From the NCBI RefSeq assembly GCF_018777395.1, contig NZ_JAFJYC010000004.1:1-64000 (forward strand): a DNA stretch of 64,000 nucleotides, in the 5' to 3' direction. This stretch comes from Candidatus Sodalis endolongispinus (lineage in GTDB: Bacteria > Pseudomonadota > Gammaproteobacteria > Enterobacterales > Enterobacteriaceae). Position 1 is the first letter of the stretch. Each line of letters starts with the position of its first letter. Both the position numbers and the translations under genes were made by a program. This document shows, piece by piece, positions 10,252 to 20,602 of the stretch. The notes beneath the pieces are model-generated. The model made no database searches and was not told where the DNA came from. It saw only the letters and a program-made list of their open reading frames with translations.

Positions 10252-11493
10252 GTGTCTAAGCGTCGAGTAGTTGTGACCGGACTTGGCATGTTGTCTCCTG
10301 TCGGCAATACCGTAGAATCTACGTGGAGCGCGCTCCTTGCTGGACAGAGTGGCATCGGCCTGATCGACCATTTTGATACTACTGCCTATGCAACACGTTT
10401 TGCAGGCTTAGTTAAAAATTTTAATTCTGAAGACTATCTGTCGCGCAAAGAAGCGCGCAAGATGGATGCCTTCATCCAGTATGGCGTTGCTGCTGGCCTC
10501 CAGGCAATGCAGGACTCCAGCCTGGTTGTGACTGAAGACAATGCCGATCGTATCGGTGCGGCCATCGGTTCGGGAATTGGCGGCCTGGGATTGATTAAAG
10601 AGAATCATACCGCGCTGGTGAACGGCGGACCGCGTAAAATCAGTCCCTTCTTTGTGCCTTCTACCATCGTCAATATGGTGGCCGGTCATTTGTCCATCAT
10701 GTGCGGCCTGCGCGGCCCCAGTATTTCCATTGCCACCGCCTGTACTACCGGTGTGCATAATATCGGACATGCGGCGCGCATTATCGCTTACGATGACGCG
10801 GACGTGATGCTGGCGGGGGGCGCCGAAAAAGGCAGCACGCCGCTGGGCGTCGGTGGCTTTTGCGCAGCGCGGGCGCTGTCGACCCGCAACGAGAGTCCTG
10901 AGACCGCGAGCCGGCCATGGGATCGCGATCGTGACGGTTTTGTCCTGGGCGACGGCGCGGGCGTCATGGTGCTGGAGGAGTATGAACATGCCAAACGGCG
11001 CGGGGCGAAAATTTACGCCGAAGTGGTCGGGTTTGGCATGAGTAGCGATGCTTACCACATGACGTCACCGCCGGACGACGGCGCTGGTGCCGCGCGCTCA
11101 ATGATCAACGCGCTGCGTGATGCGGGTATTACGCCGGCACAGGTGGCCTACATCAATGCGCACGGGACCTCGACGCCCGCCGGCGATAAAGCGGAAACCC
11201 AGGCGGTGAAAGCAGTCTTCGCCGAGTATGCCGGCAAAGTGATGGTAAGCTCGACCAAGTCGATGACGGGCCATCTGCTGGGGGCGGCCGGCGCTATTGA
11301 GGCTATTTTCAGCGTATTGGCGTTGCGCGATCAGGCGATTCCACCGACCATTAACCTGGATAATCCAGATGAGGGCTGCGATCTGGACTATGTGCCGAAA
11401 GAGGCCCGCCAGGTGAAGGGAATGGATTATACCCTGTGTAACTCGTTCGGCTTCGGCGGCACCAACGGCTCGCTGGTGTTCCGCGCGATATAA
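10252..11493 (+). CDS. fabF: 3-oxoacyl-ACP synthase II (KAS II)
   Basis: FabF elongates acyl-ACP, including the temperature-controlled C16:1 to C18:1 step. It is 413 residues, as in E. coli, starting at GTG 10252 behind a strong CTGGAGGACAAAC ribosome site. The Cys-His-His catalytic set is present: Cys in [12 protein letters not shown] (near residue 164), His in [11 protein letters not shown] (near 304) and His in [12 protein letters not shown] (near 341). The C-terminus [14 protein letters not shown] is complete. A terminator follows. Confidence 0.96.
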   Translation: MSKRRVVVTGLGMLSPVGNTVESTWSALLAGQSGIGLIDHFDTTAYATRFAGLVKNFNSEDYLSRKEARKMDAFIQYGVAAGLQAMQDSSLVVTEDNADRIGAAIGSGIGGLGLIKENHTALVNGGPRKISPFFVPSTIVNMVAGHLSIMCGLRGPSISIATACTTGVHNIGHAARIIAYDDADVMLAGGAEKGSTPLGVGGFCAARALSTRNESPETASRPWDRDRDGFVLGDGAGVMVLEEYEHAKRRGAKIYAEVVGFGMSSDAYHMTSPPDDGAGAARSMINALRDAGITPAQVAYINAHGTSTPAGDKAETQAVKAVFAEYAGKVMVSSTKSMTGHLLGAAGAIEAIFSVLALRDQAIPPTINLDNPDEGCDLDYVPKEARQVKGMDYTLCNSFGFGGTNGSLVFRAI

Positions 11494-11509
11494 TCGTAAC
11501 ATGTTGCTC

Positions 11510-11536
11510 AATGGCCCGTTAACGGGCCATTTTTTT
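11510..11536 (+). terminator. Rho-independent terminator after fabF
   Basis: A perfect 11-bp stem, AATGGCCCGTT (11510-11520) with AACGGGCCATT (11521-11531) directly abutting, followed by T residues to 11536. It closes the fab operon before pabC, so the pabC-mltG-tmk-holB genes need read-through or another promoter. Confidence 0.85.
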
Positions 11537-11567
11537 ACTGTCCTGCGTCCGGCCAACAGGAGGCGAA

Positions 11568-12366
11568 ATGTATTGGATCAACGGTATCCCGCAGGCACAA
11601 TTGCCGCTCACCGATCGCGCTATACATTTTGGTGATGGTTTCTTCACCACCGCCCGGGTGCTGGACGGAGATATCCCTTTGCTGGCGTGGCATCTTGAAC
11701 GACTGGCGCTGGCGGTGCAGCGGTTGCTGTTCGCGCCGTTCGATGCCGACGCCCTGCGCCGGGAAATGCTGGCGGCGGCCAACGGGGGCGGCGAAGGCGT
11801 CATCAAAGCGCTAATAAGCCGCGGTAGCGGTGGCCGCGGCTACAGCTTCAACGGCTGCGGCGCGCCGGTGCGCATTGTTTCGCGCTCGCCGGCGCCGGCG
11901 CATTACCCCCGCTGGCGCCAGGACGGTGTGCGACTGCATCAAATCCCGGTACGGCTGGCGCGTAATCCGCTGCTGGCGGGGATCAAACATAATAACCGGC
12001 TTGAACAAGTGCTGATCCGCGCCCATCTGGATCGCGACGGTGCGGATGAAGCGCTGGTGCTGGATAGCGAAGATGTTGTGGTGGAGTGCGCCAGCGCCAA
12101 TCTGTTCTGGCGCCGGGGGCGGGAACGTGTTTACCCCCACGCTGCACTATGCTGGCGTCGCGGGTGTGATGCGTCGTCACGTCATGGCGTTGCTGCCGGC
12201 GTTATGCTATTCGCTGGCGGAGGTGGTCGTCGGCGCCGATGCTTTGGCAACGGCGGATGAGGTGTTCATCACCAACGCGTTGTTGCCGGTGGTGCCGGTA
12301 AGGGCGATTGACAGTCGGCACTACGCCGACAGAACGCTGTATCAGCAGCTTTGCCCGCTGTGTTGA
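11568..12366 (+). pseudogene. pabC: 4-amino-4-deoxychorismate lyase, frameshifted
   Basis: PabC is the PLP-dependent lyase that makes p-aminobenzoate for folate. The first part (from ATG 11568) reads as PabC through SRGSGGRGY, GIKHNNRLEQVLIR and CASANLFWRR. It then runs out of frame at a GGGGG run (12115-12119). The rest of the family sequence (GNVFTPTLHYAGVAGVMRRH, later NALLPVVPVRAI) is in the next frame to 12366. The span is 799 bases, i.e. 266 codons plus one, so one extra G restores a 265-residue protein (E. coli 269). Either a young pseudogene or a sequence error. The unrepaired product would lose the C-terminal third and probably be inactive. Confidence 0.88.
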
Positions 12367-12445
12367 CGGGCATCGGGCCGAAAAGAGGTTAGGCTGGCCG
12401 CCGTCTGGCCGGCCCGCGAGATTGTAAGGGAAAGAAAAGTAAACG

Positions 12446-13468
12446 ATGAAAAAGAAACGGCCCTTGATCATGCTGTCACTGGTGCTGCTCGCGCTGGCCG
12501 TCGGCTGTCTGCTGCGGTTAAAACACTTCGCCGCCGAACCCTTGCTCCTCAAGCAGGAAACGATCTTTACCCTACCGGCCGGGACCGGCCGTGACGGTTT
12601 GGAAAACCTACTGCGCCAGCGGCAGTTGGTGCGGCATGTCGGCTGGCTGCCCTGGCTGATGGAGCTGGAGCCGAAGCTGGCGCCGGTGAAGGCCGGTACC
12701 TATCGGCTCAAGCCGGGAATGACGGTGCGCGATCTGCTGCTGCTGGTCAGCGGCAAAGAAGCGCAGTTTGCCATCCGCTTCATTGAAGGGTCGACGGTTA
12801 AAGAATGGCTGGCCGTGCTGGCCCGAGCCCCCTATCTGAAGCACGACTTGCAGGGCGTCACGCCGCAGACGCTGGGCGCCAAATTGGGGGCGCCGGCGGA
12901 TAGCGTGCTGGAAGGGCAATTTTACCCCGACACCTATCTGTATACCGCCAATACTCCCGACAGTGCGATACTCAAGCGCGCCCGCCAGCGCATGGAGACC
13001 ACGTTGGCGGAAATCTGGCAGGGGCGGGCCGAGGGCCTGCCGTATAAGACCACGCCGTCGCTGTTGACCATGGCGTCTATCGTAGAGAAAGAAACCGGGG
13101 TGAAGGAGGAGCGGGCGCGGGTGGCATCGGTGTTTATCAACCGGCTGCGTGGCGGGATGAAATTGCAGACCGACCCGACGGTGATTTACGGTATGGGCGA
13201 CGATTATCGCGGCACTATCACGCGGCAGGATTTAACCACGCCGACGCCGTATAATACTTATATCATTAGCGGGCTGCCGCCGACGCCGATTGCGATGCCC
13301 GGCCAGGCTTCCCTCGAAGCCGCCGCGCACCCGGAGAAAAGCGCCTATCTCTATTTTGTCGCCGACGGGCACGGCGGCCATGTCTTTACCACCAATCTGG
13401 CGAGCCATAACCAGGCGGTGCAGCAATATCGGCAGCGGCAAAATGCAAAGGAAAATTATGAACAGTAA
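12446..13468 (+). CDS. mltG: Endolytic murein transglycosylase MltG
   Basis: MltG (YceG) is an inner-membrane lytic transglycosylase that cuts nascent glycan strands. It is 340 residues, as in E. coli, with an N-terminal membrane anchor (residues 8-25, [17 protein letters not shown]). A LysM-like region follows, then the YceG catalytic domain, including the active-site Glu in [10 protein letters not shown] (near residue 218) and [16 protein letters not shown]. Its stop overlaps the tmk start by 11 bases, implying coupled translation. Confidence 0.94.
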   Translation: MKKKRPLIMLSLVLLALAVGCLLRLKHFAAEPLLLKQETIFTLPAGTGRDGLENLLRQRQLVRHVGWLPWLMELEPKLAPVKAGTYRLKPGMTVRDLLLLVSGKEAQFAIRFIEGSTVKEWLAVLARAPYLKHDLQGVTPQTLGAKLGAPADSVLEGQFYPDTYLYTANTPDSAILKRARQRMETTLAEIWQGRAEGLPYKTTPSLLTMASIVEKETGVKEERARVASVFINRLRGGMKLQTDPTVIYGMGDDYRGTITRQDLTTPTPYNTYIISGLPPTPIAMPGQASLEAAAHPEKSAYLYFVADGHGGHVFTTNLASHNQAVQQYRQRQNAKENYEQ

Positions 13469-14099
13469 ATTCATCGTGATTGAAGGCCTGGAAGGCGCCG
13501 GCAAAACCAGCGCAATTGCCCAGGTGGTGGACGTCCTGCGGCAGCAGGGTATTCACGATGTGGTTTTTACCCGCGAGCCGGGCGGCACGCCGCTGGCGGA
13601 GGCGCTGCGTACGCTGATTAAAGACGGGGCGGGTGACGAGCCGGTGACCGACCGCGCGGAATTATTGATGCTGTACGCCGCGCGCGTACAGCTGGTGGAA
13701 GGGGTTATCAAGCCGGCGCTGGCCCGAGGGGCCTGGGTGGTAGGCGACCGCCACGATCTTTCCTCCCAGACCTATCAAGGTGGGGGACGCTGCATGGATG
13801 CGCGCCTGCTGGAAACCCTGCGCGATGCGGTACTGGGAGATTTTCGCCCTGATTTGACGCTGTACCTGGATATCCCGCCGGCGCTCGGTTTGGCCCGCGC
13901 CCGCGCCCGCGGCGAGCTCGATCGTATCGAGGTGGAATCGCTGGCGTTTTTCGACCGCACCCGGGCGCGTTACCAGGCGCTGGCGGCGGCGGACAACCGT
14001 ATCGTCACCATTGACGCCAGCCAGCCGCTTGCCGCGGTGAGCGACGCCATTCGCCACCAATTGACGCACTGGTTGCGTGCCCAGGCGCCCTCGCCATGA
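13458..14099 (+). CDS. tmk: Thymidylate kinase
   Basis: Converts dTMP to dTDP, essential for DNA synthesis. From ATG 13458 it is 213 residues, as in E. coli. The P-loop [12 protein letters not shown] (near residues 8-19), the DR(Y/H) loop in TREPGGTP and the [19 protein letters not shown]-side segment are all present. A longer in-frame reading back to 13290 would run through mltG coding sequence and is rejected. It overlaps mltG and holB by a few bases each, as in the usual tmk-holB cluster. Confidence 0.96.
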   Translation: MNSKFIVIEGLEGAGKTSAIAQVVDVLRQQGIHDVVFTREPGGTPLAEALRTLIKDGAGDEPVTDRAELLMLYAARVQLVEGVIKPALARGAWVVGDRHDLSSQTYQGGGRCMDARLLETLRDAVLGDFRPDLTLYLDIPPALGLARARARGELDRIEVESLAFFDRTRARYQALAAADNRIVTIDASQPLAAVSDAIRHQLTHWLRAQAPSP

Positions 14100-15091
14100 A
14101 ATGGTATCCCTGGCTCAACGCCCCCTATCGGCAGATACTGGCGCGCTACCGGCAAGCGCGCGGGCATCACGCCCTACTGTTGCACAGTCAGCCTGGCAAC
14201 GGTGAGGCGTCGTTATGCTATGCGCTAAGCCGCTGGCTGATGTGCCGGCAGCCGGACGGTATCAAAAGCTGCGGCGTTTGCCATAGCTGCCGGCTGATGA
14301 TGGCCGGCAATCATCACGACTTTCATCAGCCGGAGCCGGAAAAAGGCCGCCAGAGTCTGGGGGTGGATACGATTCGCGCCATTATCGACAGCGTATATGG
14401 CCGCGCGCGCCAGGGCGGGGTGAAAGTGGTATGGCTGCTCCACGCCGAGCTGCTTACCGAGCAGGCGGCCAACGCGCTACTGAAAACCCTGGAAGAACCG
14501 CCGGAAGATACCTATTTTCTTATCGGGTGCCAGACGCCGTCGCGCCTGTTGCCGACGCTCAGAAGCCGCTGTCTTTATTGGCTGCTGCCGGCCCCGGATG
14601 AGGCGATGGGCCTGCGCTGGCTGCACCAGGCGGGCTATGAAGACTCTCTGTCGGCCCGCACCGCCCTGCGCCTGTGCGGCAACGCGCCGCTGGCGGCGGC
14701 GGTGTTGCTCCAGCCGACGCGCTGGCAGGAGCGGTTGACGCTGTGCGCGGCGCTGCAGGAGGCCCACGCCAGCGGCGATTTTCTAGCGCTGTTGCCGGCG
14801 CTGAACCGGGATAAAGATGATGGGCCGCTGCACTGGCTGCTCAGCCTGCTGACCGATGCGCTGAAATGGCAGCAGGGCGCGCAGGCATTTCTGGTTAATG
14901 CTGACAGGACGGAGCTGGTGGCCGCGCTGGCCGCGCGCTGGCCGGCAGTCGTACTGCACGCGCAGTGGCAGCAGTGGCTGCAATGCCTGCGTCAGTGGCA
15001 GGAGATAAGCGGCGTCAATCGCGAACTCTTGCTGACCCACCACTTGCTCAATTGGGAGCAGGGCGTGGCGAACGCCAGCGTTTCCTTGTGA
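14096..15091 (+). CDS. holB: DNA polymerase III delta' subunit
   Basis: A clamp-loader subunit of the replicative polymerase. It is 331 residues (E. coli 334), starting [15 protein letters not shown] at an ATGA overlap with tmk. The zinc-module cysteines are present ([16 protein letters not shown], near residues 50-65). The RFC box [21 protein letters not shown] and the sensor TLRSRC are conserved. The P-loop is degenerate, as is normal for delta'. It is followed after 20 bases by ycfH. Confidence 0.94.
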   Translation: MKWYPWLNAPYRQILARYRQARGHHALLLHSQPGNGEASLCYALSRWLMCRQPDGIKSCGVCHSCRLMMAGNHHDFHQPEPEKGRQSLGVDTIRAIIDSVYGRARQGGVKVVWLLHAELLTEQAANALLKTLEEPPEDTYFLIGCQTPSRLLPTLRSRCLYWLLPAPDEAMGLRWLHQAGYEDSLSARTALRLCGNAPLAAAVLLQPTRWQERLTLCAALQEAHASGDFLALLPALNRDKDDGPLHWLLSLLTDALKWQQGAQAFLVNADRTELVAALAARWPAVVLHAQWQQWLQCLRQWQEISGVNRELLLTHHLLNWEQGVANASVSL

Positions 15092-15111
15092 TGTAGTAAT
15101 AAGGGTAAATT

Positions 15112-15909
15112 ATGTTTTTAGTCGATTCTCACTGCCATCTCGATGGCCTGGATTATCAAACGCTGCACCGGGATGTAGCGGATGTCGCGGACAAGGCCCG
15201 CGCGCGGGATGTGAAGCTGATGCTGGCGGTGTGTACGACGCTCCCCGGTTTTCATGCCATGGCAGCAATGATAGGCCGCCGTGATGATGTGTTGTTTTCC
15301 TGCGGCATCCATCCGCTTAATCTCGATGAGCCATACGATTTCGCCGAACTGCGGCGTCTGGCGGCGGGGGAGGGCGTGGTAGCGCTCGGTGAGACCGGTT
15401 TGGATTACTATTATCAGCAGGACAACAAGGCGCAGCAGCAGGCGGTGTTCCGCGAACATATCCGCGTGGGGCGCGCGCTGGATAAGCCGGTGATTGTGCA
15501 TACCCGCAGCGCGCGTGAAGACACGCTGGCCATCCTTCGTGAGGAGCAAGCCCATGAATGTGGCGGCGTACTGCACTGCTTCACCGAAGACCGCGATACC
15601 GCCAAAGCGCTGCTGGACCTGGGCTTTTACATCTCGTTCTCCGGCATTGTCACCTTCCGCAATGCAGAGGCGCAGCGCGAGGCGGCTCGCTATGTCCCAC
15701 TGGATCGGCTGCTGGTGGAAACTGACTCCCCCTATCTGGCGCCGGTGCCTTATCGCGGGAAAGAGAATCAGCCGGCGTATGTGCGTGATGTGGCGGAGTT
15801 TATGGCGACGCTGAAAGGCGTGCCCTTAACGCAGCTGGCGGACGCCACCACCGCCAATTTCGGTCGTTTGTTCCACTCGACATGCAGCCCTACCCTCGAC
15901 GCCAGCTGA
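15112..15909 (+). CDS. ycfH: TatD-family metal-dependent hydrolase YcfH
   Basis: A TatD-family amidohydrolase-fold nuclease or hydrolase. It is 265 residues, as in E. coli YcfH. The metal-binding set is complete: DSHCHLD (near residues 5-11), [19 protein letters not shown] and ETDSPYLAP. It sits last in the pabC-mltG-tmk-holB-ycfH cluster, exactly as in E. coli, just before ptsG. The physiological substrate of this branch is not settled. Confidence 0.93.
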   Translation: MFLVDSHCHLDGLDYQTLHRDVADVADKARARDVKLMLAVCTTLPGFHAMAAMIGRRDDVLFSCGIHPLNLDEPYDFAELRRLAAGEGVVALGETGLDYYYQQDNKAQQQAVFREHIRVGRALDKPVIVHTRSAREDTLAILREEQAHECGGVLHCFTEDRDTAKALLDLGFYISFSGIVTFRNAEAQREAARYVPLDRLLVETDSPYLAPVPYRGKENQPAYVRDVAEFMATLKGVPLTQLADATTANFGRLFHSTCSPTLDAS

Positions 15910-16231
15910 TGTAAATAAATTGCCTTATTATTCGACTCAAAATAAATATTGAATAGCTTTACTCTTGCGCGCAATTATACCCGCGTAGGCCGGACGGCAA
16001 ATGTCCGGCAGCGCGGCGCCCGCGCCAGGGGCTGCTGCTGCCCGCCATCTGGCCGCCGTCGCGCACGGTGGCGTCGTAAGTGGAGTGGCCTGATAGGGGC
16101 CCTCAACGCCGGTCTGTCCCGAGCGCGTTCTTTTTTTATGGCAATGATAACGTCTCTTAACAGGCGCCGCCGGTTTGCTCCCGGCGCGGCGTCTGATGCA
16201 CCACGATTCTGATTCAGGAGTGAAAAAAACC
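15910..16231 (+). other. ycfH-ptsG spacer
   Basis: This 322-base spacer has no convincing gene. The first part is AT-rich (15910-15980) and could hold the ptsG promoter; the rest is GC-rich with no clear motif. A ribosome site (TCAGGAGTG) lies before the ptsG ATG at 16232. No SgrS-type pairing site or Mlc operator was confidently located. Confidence 0.4.
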
Positions 16232-17671
16232 ATGTTGCAGAATGCATTCGCTCACCTGCAAAAAATCGGTAAATCGCTGATGTTGCCGGTTTCCGTCTTG
16301 CCTGTCGCCGGCATTTTGCTGGGGGTGGGCTCTGCGGAATTCCACTGGCTGCCGGCCGTCGTTTCTAACGTCATGGCGGAGGCGGGTGGATTGGTTTTTG
16401 CTAATATGCCGCTGATTTTCGCGATTGGCGTGGCGCTGGGGTTTACCCATAACGACGGCGTTTCGGCGCTGGCGGCGGTGGTGGCCTACGGTATTATGAT
16501 CAAAACCATCGCCGTCGTGGCGCCGTTAATTCTGCAATTGTCGACCAATGAGGTTGCCGTAAAACATCTGGCGGATACGGGGGTTTTGGGGTGGATTATC
16601 GCCGGGGCCATCGCCGCGTCGATGTTTAACCGCTTCTACCGCATCAAGCTGCCGGAATATCTCGGTTTCTTTGCCGGTAAACGTTTCGTGCCGATTATCT
16701 CCGGTCTGCTGGCGATACTGTTCGGCCTGATGCTGTCGTTTATTTGGCCGCCCATCGGCGCCGCTATCCAGGATTTTTCCCACTGGGCCGCCTACCAGAA
16801 CCCGATGGTCGCCTTCGGTATTTACGGCGTGCTGGAGCGGGCGCTGGTGCCGTTTGGTCTGCACCATATCTGGAATGTTCCCTTCCAGATGCAGGTGGGC
16901 GAATTCACCAATGCCGCCGGTCAGGTTTTCCATGGTGATATTCCGCGTTATATGTCGGGCGATCCCACCGCCGGCAAGCTCTCGGGCGGGTTTTTGTTTA
17001 AAAGGTATGGCCTGCCGGCCGCCGCTATCGCTATTTGGCACACAGCCCGGCCGGAGAACCCGCGCCCGCGTCGGCGGTATCATGATTTCCGCCGCGTTGA
17101 CCGCTTTTTTGACCGGAATTACCGAGCCTATCGAGTTCTCCTTTATGTTCGTGGCGCCAGTGTTGTATGTCATTCACGCCATGCTGGCCGGGCTGGCGTT
17201 CCCGCTGTGTATTCTGCTGGGTATGCGCGACGGCACCAGCTTTTTTCGCACGGCTTAATCGATTTTATCGTGTTAAGCGGTAACAGTAGCCGCATTTGGC
17301 TGTTTCCGTTGGTGGGTATAGCCTATGGATTGGTGTATTACAGCCTGTTCCGCCTGCTCATTGTGAAGCTGAATCTTCACACGCCGGGGCGCGACGCCGC
17401 GGTAATCGAGACGCTGTCCCAGGGCGGCAGCGAACGGGCCGCGGCGCTGGTGATGGCTTTCGGCGGCAGAACCAATATCACCAGTCTTGACGCCTGTATC
17501 ACCCGGCTACGTATCAGCGTGGCGGATGTGGTGAAAGTGGATCAGGCCATCTTGAAACAGCTGGGCGCCCGCGGTGTGGTGGTGGTGGGTTCCGGTGTAC
17601 AGGCGATTTTCGGTACACAATCGTATAATTTGAAAACCGAAATGGATGACTATCTGCGACAGCCGGCGTAA
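16232..17671 (+). pseudogene. ptsG: Glucose PTS permease IICB, two compensating frameshifts
   Basis: PtsG imports and phosphorylates glucose. The reading frame is open from ATG 16232 to 17671 (479 codons; E. coli 477), and both ends match PtsG closely. However, the middle is read in the wrong frame. One extra C in CCC (17059-17061) and two extra T in a T6 run (17241-17246) bracket about 61 codons whose true sequence lies in the next frame. That hidden frame encodes [20 protein letters not shown] and [11 protein letters not shown], including the conserved GITEP sugar-binding loop of domain IIC. The predicted product is full length but has scrambled transmembrane sequence, so transport should be lost. 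The IIB phosphocysteine ([13 protein letters not shown]) is intact. Confidence 0.9.
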
Positions 17672-17913
17672 CCCGCGTCGGCGCGTGAGGCACACGGGGT
17701 CAGAGTGCCGCTGCGATGTCGATGCGCCCGCCTGCGGAGGCAAATTTTCTCCGGCACAGGGAGACGAACGCCTCCCTGTTTGCTATGGTTAATACGTTCA
17801 GGTCGCCACTTTGCGCTATAAGTGTTTATTTTAATGACGCGGCCGGTTGAAAAGCAGGGATCTCCTCACTCATACTCCCGTTACCCACCCGTCAGGAAAC
17901 AAGGAACGCCGTC

Positions 17914-18261
17914 ATGGCCGAAGAAACCATTTTTAGTAAAATTATCCGCCGGGAAATTCCCGCAGATATTCTCTATCAGGATGATTTGGTTACCGCATTT
18001 CGCGACATCAGCCCCAAAGCGCCCAGCCATATTTTGATTGTCACTAACGTGCTGATCCCCACCGCCAATGATGTCACCGCCGACGATGAAGCGGCGCTTG
18101 GGCGTTTGTTCACCGTCGCGGCGAAAATCGCCCGACAAGAGGGCATCGACGAGGATGGCTACCGGTTGATCGTGAATTGCAACCGCCACGGCGGCCAGGA
18201 AGTTTATCATTTGCACATGCATCTTTTGGGCGGCAAACCGCTTGGTCCGCTGGTGGCCTGA
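17914..18261 (+). CDS. hinT: HIT-family purine nucleoside phosphoramidase
   Basis: HinT hydrolyses aminoacyl-AMP and AMP-lysine type phosphoramidates. It is 115 residues (E. coli 119), with the histidine triad at the C-terminus in [15 protein letters not shown] (near residues 98-112). The N-terminus [19 protein letters not shown] is typical. It heads the hinT-ycfL-lpoB-thiK cluster, in E. coli order. A ribosome site, AAGGAACG, lies upstream. Confidence 0.95.
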   Translation: MAEETIFSKIIRREIPADILYQDDLVTAFRDISPKAPSHILIVTNVLIPTANDVTADDEAALGRLFTVAAKIARQEGIDEDGYRLIVNCNRHGGQEVYHLHMHLLGGKPLGPLVA

Positions 18262-18277
18262 TGCGCTAAGGAAAAAC

Positions 18278-18652
18278 ATGCGTTTAGCACCTTGGGTCGC
18301 GGCGTTATTGCTGCTCGCCGGCTGCAGCAGCGGCGATCACGCCTTGATAATCAATAATCAGCAATCGCTGGTGATGGGCTCGTCAGTGCTCAGCGCCGGC
18401 GTCACCGCCGCACCGCCATCGCTAACCACCGATCGGGGACAGCTTAGCGCCTATAGTCTCCTCAGTAACGATCATCCTGCGCCGGTCACCGTGCATTACC
18501 GTTTCTACTGGTACGATGCGCAGGGATTAGATGTTATCCCTTTCGCCGCCACGCGTACGCTTATCGTACCGCCTAACGGCCAAGTGCGAGTGCAAGCGGT
18601 GAATGGGAATCCAGAGGCGAAACACGTCCGTCTCTATTTGTCTTTGCAATAA
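18278..18652 (+). CDS. ycfL: YcfL outer-membrane lipoprotein
   Basis: A DUF1425 lipoprotein of unknown role. It is 124 residues from ATG 18278 (E. coli 125), with a signal peptide ending in the lipobox LLAGC (Cys near residue 16). The body contains the family VHYRFYWYDAQGLDV segment and ends VRLYLSLQ. An in-frame codon at 18242 would place 12 residues before the signal peptide and is rejected. It lies between hinT and lpoB. Confidence 0.9.
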   Translation: MRLAPWVAALLLLAGCSSGDHALIINNQQSLVMGSSVLSAGVTAAPPSLTTDRGQLSAYSLLSNDHPAPVTVHYRFYWYDAQGLDVIPFAATRTLIVPPNGQVRVQAVNGNPEAKHVRLYLSLQ

Positions 18653-18673
18653 AGGGTCAACGTCGAGTCTACA

Positions 18674-19258
18674 ATGAAAAACAGAGCCTTAATCGTCCTC
18701 GCAGCGCTGGTACTGGCCAGCTGTACCTCCCGAACGCCCGCGCCGCCGCCGGCGACCATCGAGCCGGTGCCGCCGCCGGTTACGGTACCGGTGCAGCCGC
18801 CGCCAGCCACCAGCGCGCCGGTGCCGATGCCGCCGAAAATCAAGACCATTGACTGGCAGGCCAGCCTGTCGCCCATGGTGCAGCAACTGCTGGCGGTAGA
18901 GGGGATCAACGACGGTAGCGTATTGCTGGTTAATACTATGAAAAACGCCACCAACGGCAGCATGCAGACCGGGAAAGCTACAGCGTCGCTCACTCGGCTC
19001 ATTGCCGACGCCGGCGGTAAATTTCAGGTCGTCGGCGCCGAGCAATTGAATGCAGCGCGCCAGACGCTGGGGCTTTCTACAGACGACAGTCTGGAGTCGC
19101 GCAGCAAAGCGGTGGGGCTGGCGCGCTACCTGAATGCGCAATATGTGCTCTACAGCGCCGCCAGCGGCGACGTGAAGCAGCCGACGCTCGATCTCCAACT
19201 GATGCTGGTGCAGACCGGCGAAATTATCTGGTCCGGTAACGGCGTTGCCCAGGACTGA
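18674..19258 (+). CDS. lpoB: Penicillin-binding protein activator LpoB
   Basis: LpoB is an outer-membrane lipoprotein that reaches through the periplasm to activate PBP1B. It is 194 residues (E. coli 213). The signal peptide ends in LVLASC (lipobox Cys 17), followed by a Pro-rich linker of about 35 residues (shorter than in E. coli), then the globular domain with INDGSVLLVNTMKN, SRSKAVGLARYLNAQYVLYS and LVQTGEIIWSG. Its end overlaps the thiK start. Confidence 0.93.
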   Translation: MKNRALIVLAALVLASCTSRTPAPPPATIEPVPPPVTVPVQPPPATSAPVPMPPKIKTIDWQASLSPMVQQLLAVEGINDGSVLLVNTMKNATNGSMQTGKATASLTRLIADAGGKFQVVGAEQLNAARQTLGLSTDDSLESRSKAVGLARYLNAQYVLYSAASGDVKQPTLDLQLMLVQTGEIIWSGNGVAQD

Positions 19259-20105
19259 GCCCGGCCTGCGGTCGGCGCTGGCGCATTGCCTGCCGTCCGC
19301 GCTGGCGAAGACGGTCGAACCTCAGCCGGTCAGCGGCCTGACCGGCGAAAGCTGGCGGCTACAGGGGGCCGGATTTGATGTGCTGGCACGGGGTGCCAGC
19401 GGGCAGAAAACGCAACTGGGGGTCAGTCGCCGTCGGGAGTTTCGCCTGTTACGCGTTCTTAACAGCAGCGGTCTGGCACCGCGTCCGCGGGGCTTTAGCG
19501 ACGGCTGGCTATTGGTGGACTGGCTGCCTGGCGAGCCGGCAGACGTTCAAGGCTGGCAGCACGCGCTGGCGGCGGGCACTTTGGCGGCCACGCTGGCGAC
19601 GCTGCATCAGCACCGGCTCAGCGGTTATCCGTTGGATCTGCAGGCGCGCTACGCGCGTTATTGGCACAGCAGCGATCCGGCGCGGCGCTCGCCGGCCTGG
19701 CTGGCGCTGCAGCGGCAATTTTTGCGCCGGCGTCCGCCGGCGGCGCTGCGCCAAGCGCTGTTGCATATGGATGTGCATCAAGGCAATGTGCTGTGCCAAG
19801 CGGACGGTTCTCTGGCGCTCATCGACTGGGAATATGCCGGCGACGGCGATGTCGCGCTGGAGCTGGCGGCGTTATTTTGCGGCAATGCGCTGCCGGTTGC
19901 GACCTGTGAGCGGGTGTTGGCCGACTATGTGCGGCAAATGCCCGGTCTTGAGCGCGAGCGATTGCGCCGGCATATAGACGCCTGGATCCCCTGGGTCAAT
20001 TATTTAATGTTGTTATGGTATGAGACGCGCTGGCACCAGAGCGGCAATCGTGATTTTATCGCCCTGGCAGCGCCGCTGCGCCGTTTTTTTCATCTGCCAG
20101 GCTAA
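19245..20105 (+). CDS. thiK: Thiamine kinase
   Basis: ThiK (YcfN) phosphorylates thiamine, a salvage step. It is an aminoglycoside phosphotransferase-fold protein of up to 286 residues (E. coli 274). The catalytic loop LLHMDVHQGNVL (near residues 175-186) and the metal-binding LIDWEYAGDGDVALELA (near 195-211) are intact. The start is uncertain: TTG 19245 overlaps lpoB by 14 bases and fits the spacing, but later starts are possible. In E. coli nagZ follows; here the next sequence is a 42-bp repeat array. Confidence 0.88.
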   Translation: MPRTEPGLRSALAHCLPSALAKTVEPQPVSGLTGESWRLQGAGFDVLARGASGQKTQLGVSRRREFRLLRVLNSSGLAPRPRGFSDGWLLVDWLPGEPADVQGWQHALAAGTLAATLATLHQHRLSGYPLDLQARYARYWHSSDPARRSPAWLALQRQFLRRRPPAALRQALLHMDVHQGNVLCQADGSLALIDWEYAGDGDVALELAALFCGNALPVATCERVLADYVRQMPGLERERLRRHIDAWIPWVNYLMLLWYETRWHQSGNRDFIALAAPLRRFFHLPG

Positions 20106-20190
20106 GCGTTTCGAGTGCTTGCAGTAGCAGGTAACCTCTGCGCGCCGTTTGCTGGCAAGTCGTTCCGCTCGCCGGCTTGCCTGACTATTT

Positions 20191-20442
20191 CGCCGCGTTT
20201 CCAGCGTAACCCGGCGCTCCCCAGACGTGTTCGCCGCGTTTCCAGCGTAGCCCGGCGGTTCCCCAGACGACTTCACCGGGCTCCCAGTGTAGCCCGACGG
20301 TTCCACAGACATCTTCGCCGCGTTTTTAGCGAAACATGGCGGTTCCCCGGACACCTTCGCCGGGCTCCCAGCAAAACCTGGCGGCTCCCCAGATATTTTC
20401 GCCTTGCTGCCAGCGAAACACGGCGGTTCGCCGAGAGTAAGA
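20191..20442. repeat. 42-bp tandem repeat array, about six units
   Basis: Units begin at about 20191, 20232, 20274, 20316, 20358 and 20400, a 41-42 bp period with units diverged at several positions. Each has a core like CGCCGCGTTTCCAGCG then CCCGGCGGTTCCCCAGAC. Because 42 is a multiple of three, both strands stay open. On the minus strand it reads a 14-residue repeat (SGEPPGFAGSPAKV and variants), on the plus strand an Arg-rich one. No ribosome site or family supports either as a gene. It occupies the place of nagZ. Confidence 0.88.
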
Positions 20443-20602
20443 CTGTCGCTTTGCCGAACCTGTTTCGGGGCCCGACGATGGGCTATTGCCGCACCACCGC
20501 CACGCCGGTTATCGTTTATGACTGACCCAAGACCCAAACCTGTGATCTGTGATCTTGAAGATGCGCACAGGTTGCGCCTTCGCCACGCCCGGTCAGGGAT
20601 AT

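Noticed and set aside
16175..17671. ptsG as an intact gene
   Set aside because: The frame is open, but the region 17060-17245 encodes PtsG only in the next frame; two compensating insertions explain it.
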